Positions 15,746-19,273 of a stretch of DNA of 19,273 nucleotides are shown here, piece after piece. Position 1 is the first letter of the stretch; every line of letters begins with the position of its first letter. Below the pieces are notes generated by a model, which was not told the DNA's origin, did not search any database, and saw nothing but the letters and a program-made list of their open reading frames with translations. Both the position numbers and the translations under genes were made by a program. This stretch comes from Bacteroidales bacterium (GTDB lineage Bacteria > Bacteroidota > Bacteroidia > Bacteroidales > JAFGXI01), in the NCBI GenBank assembly GCA_026985625.1, contig JALSQC010000424.1, forward strand, positions 1 to 19,273. The letters run 5' to 3'.

Positions 15746-17527
15746 TTAAAAACAATATTTATTTTCTTCGATTAAACGTTTAGCAATATCGCGTCTATAT
15801 TCTTTTATATTTGTTTGTGGAATTTTTACAAGTTTTGTAATGGCATTTAACAAATCATTAAATTTATTGTCGTTTGCAAACGAGTTTATTGCGTCAAATG
15901 CTTTATTACGTATTGTTTTACTTGCCTCGTAAATAAAAACATCTGTCATTTTTTTGTATGGCTCGGCAAATTCTTTTCCTTTTAATTCTTCGATTTTTTT
16001 AGCACGCAATAACATCGACTCCGCAACATAAATATTTATAATCATATCTGATATCGACATCATAATTTCTTGCTCAAAACCTAATTTACGATTTAACTCG
16101 TTATGCACCGATGTTAATGTTAATATACTCGCATTTTTAAGATTTTTAATTTGTGCAATATTTTTATTAAAAAAGTCATCGTTTCCTTTTTCTATTGTAA
16201 TATTGTTAATATTATTAATTATATTGTTTCCTATACCAAAAATATCGTAATCGCCACGTTTAATAAATTTTAGTAATGTATCTATAATAACCATTCGGTT
16301 TATTTCGTTTGTTCCCTCGAATATACGATTTATTCTTGAGTCTCGATACGAACGGTCAACGGGCGATTCTGCCGAGAATCCCATTCCTCCGTAGATTTGC
16401 ACAGCTTCGTCAACAATAAAATCCAAAGCCTCGGAGCCAAATACTTTAAGTATGGCTGCTTCTATAGCATATTTTGATATTGCATCAATTTCGGCTGATG
16501 CTTTTTCCATACCTTTGGTTATATTTTCTTCGGCAAGTTTGTTTATATCTCCACTTGCACGATAAACTGCAGATTCTATACCATAAAGATTTATAGCTTG
16601 CTGTGCCAATTTATGTTGAATTGCACCAAAACTTGATATATGTTTACCAAATTGTTTACGTTCGTTTGAGTAATTAACAGAGTTATTAAGAGCAACTCTT
16701 GCCCCTCCGATTACACTGGCTCCGAGTTTAACACGTCCTACGTGCAAAATGTTTAGAGCAATACGAAATCCTTCGCCACGTTTTCCCAAGAGATTTTCTA
16801 CAGGAACTTTTACATCGTTAAAAAATATTTGTCGAGTAGATGAACCTTTTATTCCCATTTTGTTTTCTTCGGGATTTAATGTAATTCCTTCGGAGTTTGC
16901 TTCTATTAAAAAAGCACTTAATATTCTATCGTTATCTATTTTTGCAAAAACTGTAAGCAAATCGGCTATTCCTCCGTTTGTAATCCACATTTTTTGTCCG
17001 TTAATTATATAATGTTTTCCATCTTCGGACAAAACAGCTTTTGTTCTGCCTGCATTTGCATCGGAACCGGCATCGGGTTCGGTTAAACAATATGCTGCTG
17101 TATATTCGCCTGTTGCTAATAATGGCAAATATTTATCTTTTTGTTCTTTATTACCATAATATAATAATGGCAATGTTCCTATTCCCGTGTGTGCCGAAAA
17201 AGCAACCGAGAAAGAGTGTCCTGCTCCAAGATTATCGGCTACCAACATTGTGCTTATAAAGTCTAAATCCATTCCTCCGTATTCTTCGGGTAGTCCGGCA
17301 CCAAGTAATCCGTATTCGCCTGCTTTGTCGAGTTTTTGTCGCAATAAACCTTCTTTATGATTATCTAAATCGTTTAAAGCAGGATTTATCTCGGCGTTTA
17401 TAAAATCGCGACACATATCTTTTATCATCATTTGTTCCTCGCTTAAATCTTCTAACGAGAATACATCTTTAGGAGCTATTTCTTTTACTAAAAATTCGCC
17501 ACCTATTAATTTTAAATTTTCTGACAT
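15746..17527 (-). CDS. Acyl-CoA dehydrogenase (long, VLCAD-like with C-terminal extension)
   Basis: FAD-dependent enzyme of 593 residues catalysing the first alpha,beta-dehydrogenation in fatty-acid beta-oxidation, passing electrons to electron-transfer flavoprotein. Family signatures are AAYCLTEPDAGSD (144-156), MWITNGG (180-186), GRVKLGASVIGGAR (264-277), ERKQFGK (289-295), QIYGGMGFSAESPVDR (377-392) and the catalytic base Glu404 in RIFEGTNEI. After the ~420-residue core there is a ~170-residue helical C-terminal extension, the layout of VLCAD/ACAD9-type enzymes and their bacterial relatives, rather than short-chain four-domain ACADs of ~380 residues. Long-chain substrates are therefore inferred. 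It starts 42 bases after the frr stop on the same strand and is probably co-transcribed with it. etf and thiolase genes are not in the window. Confidence 0.9.
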   Translation of the reverse strand: MSENLKLIGGEFLVKEIAPKDVFSLEDLSEEQMMIKDMCRDFINAEINPALNDLDNHKEGLLRQKLDKAGEYGLLGAGLPEEYGGMDLDFISTMLVADNLGAGHSFSVAFSAHTGIGTLPLLYYGNKEQKDKYLPLLATGEYTAAYCLTEPDAGSDANAGRTKAVLSEDGKHYIINGQKMWITNGGIADLLTVFAKIDNDRILSAFLIEANSEGITLNPEENKMGIKGSSTRQIFFNDVKVPVENLLGKRGEGFRIALNILHVGRVKLGASVIGGARVALNNSVNYSNERKQFGKHISSFGAIQHKLAQQAINLYGIESAVYRASGDINKLAEENITKGMEKASAEIDAISKYAIEAAILKVFGSEALDFIVDEAVQIYGGMGFSAESPVDRSYRDSRINRIFEGTNEINRMVIIDTLLKFIKRGDYDIFGIGNNIINNINNITIEKGNDDFFNKNIAQIKNLKNASILTLTSVHNELNRKLGFEQEIMMSISDMIINIYVAESMLLRAKKIEELKGKEFAEPYKKMTDVFIYEASKTIRNKAFDAINSFANDNKFNDLLNAITKLVKIPQTNIKEYRRDIAKRLIEENKYCF

Positions 17528-17569
17528 TATAATAAAGATTATTTAATAAATTAATTTTAATTGTTTTTT

Positions 17570-18133
17570 TTAGATAGTTAGTATATCCGATTCTTTTTTT
17601 TCTATTTTTTCGTCAACTATTTTTATATACTTATCTGTAAGTTTTTGAACTTCGGCTTCGGTATCTTTTTCTACATCTTCTGACAAGCCGTCTTTTTTCA
17701 TTTGTTTTAACTCGTCGTTTGCATCTCTACGAGCATTTCGTATGCTTATTTTTGCTGTTTCGCCTTCGGTTTTAGCTTGTTTTACAAGTTCTTTACGGCG
17801 TTCTTCGGTTAAAACCGGAATGTTTAAATGTATAACCTCGCCATTATTAACAGGATTTAACCCTATGTTTGCCAATTGAATAGCTTTTTCTATTGGTCCA
17901 ATCATTGCTTTTTCCCATGGTTGTATTGATATTGTTCTTGCGTCGGGTGTATTTATGTTTGCAACTTGTGACAAAGGTGTTTCCGACCCGTAATAATCTA
18001 CAGTTATATTACTAAGCATATTAGGGTCGGCTTTTCCGGCTCTTATACCAACTAATTCTTTGTCGAGATGGGATATTGCTTTTTCCATTTTCTCGGTTGT
18101 AACGTCTAACAAAAATTGAATTTCTTCTTCCAT
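17570..18133 (-). CDS. frr: Ribosome recycling factor
   Basis: A 187-residue protein matching ribosome recycling factor over its full length (family ~185). With EF-G it splits post-termination ribosomes in the cytoplasm. Visible signatures are LVGIRAGKADPNML (domain I helix start), VDYYGSETPLSQVANI (domain II), DARTISIQPWEKAMI, NNGEVIHLNIPVLTEERRKE and the long C-terminal helix with ARRDANDELKQMKKDG and an acidic region before DKYIKIVDEKIEKKE. The ATG at 18133 gives the standard N-terminus. In many bacteria frr follows pyrH; here a ~190-base divergent gap lies upstream instead, and the acyl-CoA dehydrogenase gene follows. A candidate promoter lies at 18163-18197. Confidence 0.95.
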   Translation of the reverse strand: MEEEIQFLLDVTTEKMEKAISHLDKELVGIRAGKADPNMLSNITVDYYGSETPLSQVANINTPDARTISIQPWEKAMIGPIEKAIQLANIGLNPVNNGEVIHLNIPVLTEERRKELVKQAKTEGETAKISIRNARRDANDELKQMKKDGLSEDVEKDTEAEVQKLTDKYIKIVDEKIEKKESDILTI

Positions 18134-18162
18134 AATAAAACAAACTTTAAAAGGTTAAATGT

Positions 18163-18197
18163 CAAAAATAAAAACAATAATTTAATATTTTATCAAA
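18163..18197 (-). promoter_or_regulatory. Candidate Bacteroidota promoter for frr
   Basis: On the minus strand TTTG (18194-18197) and TATTTTTG (18163-18170) are separated by 23 bases, resembling the -33 TTTG / -7 TAnnTTTG pair. Transcription would begin about 24 bases before the frr ATG. In such AT-rich DNA, chance matches are common. Confidence 0.4.
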
Positions 18198-18297
18198 TTT
18201 TAAGAAAAAATTAATTAATATTTTTAATGTTTAAGTTTGTGATATGTTTTTTAAATTAAATATTTGTATTAAATTTTTTTAGATAAATAATTTATTC

Positions 18298-18305
18298 TAT
18301 TTTTG
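18298..18305 (+). promoter_or_regulatory. Candidate -7 element for the Wzz-like gene
   Basis: TATTTTTG matches TAnnTTTG and lies 15 bases before the ATG at 18321. No TTTG sits at the usual -33 spacing. A second match, TAAGTTTG at 18232-18239, would give a ~75-base leader. Either could be the true promoter. Confidence 0.3.
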
Positions 18306-18320
18306 AAGTCCTTAAAAAAT

Positions 18321-19273
18321 ATGGAAGAAAATATAAATAATAATTTTAGTTCGTATAGTTTAATCGAGTTTATTATTAAGTGGCGAAAACCATTAATAAT
18401 ATTAACTCTTAGTGGGGCTATTATATCAACAATTATATCGTTTTTAATTCAAGAAAAATATAAATCTACCGTAATTTTATTTCCAACAACAAATGCATCG
18501 GTATCGGAATCTTTATTGGCAGAGCACTCGGTTTCGACAAAAGATATTTTAAAGTTTGGAGAGGAAGAAGATGCCGAACAATTACTACAAGTTCTTAACT
18601 CTTATGAGATTAGAGACAGAATAATTAAAAAATTTGATTTATTTAACCATTACGGTATTGATAAAAATACAGCTTATCCGTTAACAAAATTGCATAAAAT
18701 GTATGACGACAATATTTCGTTTAGACGAACAGAATATATGTCGGTGCAAATAGATGTTTTGGATAAGGACCCTAAAATAGCAGCCGATATTGCTAATACA
18801 ATAACAGAGTTAATAGATTCGGTTATAAACAGAATGCAAAAAAAGAGAGCTTTTGAGGCTTATAAAATTGTAAAAACCCAGTATGAAAATTTAAAAGCAG
18901 AGATAAAGAAAAACGAAGACTCGTTAAAAATTTTAAGAAGTTTTGGCATACAAGATTACGAGTCGCAATCGCAAGCCTTAAACGAAGCACTTGGAAATGC
19001 TTATGTAAAAAATAATTTATCGGCTCAAAAAGAGATATTAAAAAAATTAGATTTATTAGCTAAATATGGTGGTGCTTATGTTGCTTTACGCAATTTAAAC
19101 GTTTACGAGATAGAAAAATTAACAAAGTTAGAAACAAAATTAATCGAAGCCGAGGTTGATGCTAAACAAGAATTATCGCATAAATTTATTGTAAACAAAG
19201 CCGAGATTGCCGAGAAAAAAACATATCCGATAAGGTGGTTAATAGTTTTAGGTTCTACTATTGCCACATTTAT
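18321..19273 (+). CDS. Wzz-type polysaccharide chain-length/export protein, N-terminal part
   Basis: Partial gene open to the right edge, giving 317 residues from the ATG at 18321. The layout is that of chain-length determinant (Wzz/GNVR) proteins: cytoplasmic SLIEFIIKWRKPLIIL, first transmembrane segment (~24-43), periplasmic start EKYKSTVILFPTT, an alpha/beta part with QLLQVLNSYEIRDRIIKKF and DVLDKDPKIAADIANTI, a long coiled coil (~165-290), then AEKKTYPIRWLIVL, the proline-containing lead-in to the second transmembrane segment that begins as the window ends. Such proteins set the length of O-antigen or exopolysaccharide chains in the inner membrane. No C-terminal tyrosine-kinase domain can be judged because it would lie outside. 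It is divergent from frr and suggests a surface-polysaccharide locus to the right. Confidence 0.88.
   Translation, partial: MEENINNNFSSYSLIEFIIKWRKPLIILTLSGAIISTIISFLIQEKYKSTVILFPTTNASVSESLLAEHSVSTKDILKFGEEEDAEQLLQVLNSYEIRDRIIKKFDLFNHYGIDKNTAYPLTKLHKMYDDNISFRRTEYMSVQIDVLDKDPKIAADIANTITELIDSVINRMQKKRAFEAYKIVKTQYENLKAEIKKNEDSLKILRSFGIQDYESQSQALNEALGNAYVKNNLSAQKEILKKLDLLAKYGGAYVALRNLNVYEIEKLTKLETKLIEAEVDAKQELSHKFIVNKAEIAEKKTYPIRWLIVLGSTIATF

Overview
The window is very AT-rich and reads as chromosome from a member of the Bacteroidota. The evidence is a giant surface protein with a gliding-motility/type IX secretion (T9SS) type B C-terminal domain next to a PorP/SprF-family gene, a Bacteroidota-style lysyl-endopeptidase-like secreted protease, an ECF sigma factor / membrane protein / DUF4097-type adhesin module, TAnnTTTG promoter-like elements, and no obvious Shine-Dalgarno sequences. 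No RNA gene, insertion sequence, integrase, CRISPR array or phage gene was seen. Most of the window looks like ordinary chromosome rather than a mobile island.

Left part, all minus strand (1-9439). First comes the 5' end of a secreted trypsin-like peptidase gene that runs off the left edge. Next is a run of lipoprotein, HD-domain protein and fabG, then isocitrate dehydrogenase and dihydrolipoyl dehydrogenase. After these comes a tightly overlapping operon of ECF sigma factor, single-TM putative anti-sigma factor and repeat-rich DUF4097-like exported protein. Last is a pair made of a lipoprotein and a secreted protein of unknown function. Hairpins with U-tracts separate most of these units.

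Centre, plus strand (9720-15689). A roughly 1650-residue T9SS cargo protein has an N-terminal Bacteroidota domain, SBBP-like beta-propeller repeats, a PKD domain, Ig-like domains, five SprB-type repeats and a CHU_C/type B sorting domain. It is followed six bases later by a PorP/SprF-family outer-membrane protein, its likely secretion or anchoring partner. The large reading frame is open and homologous well upstream of its first ATG (10476), but that stretch contains no ATG, GTG or TTG. The natural start appears to be ATA at 9720 (or ATT at 9708), which would restore a clean signal peptide. The partner gene starts with TTG. This is the most unusual observation in the window.

Right part. A bidirectional terminator lies between the convergent T9SS pair and a minus-strand frr / acyl-CoA dehydrogenase unit. 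Divergent from frr is the 5' part of a Wzz-type chain-length/polysaccharide-export gene that runs off the right edge and suggests a surface polysaccharide locus beyond.

I found no convincing new multi-gene system. The points worth following are the missing standard start codon, the near-perfect 17-residue repeat register in the sigma-linked adhesin, the Cys-for-His change in the HD protein, and the two unknown exported proteins divergent from the adhesin.
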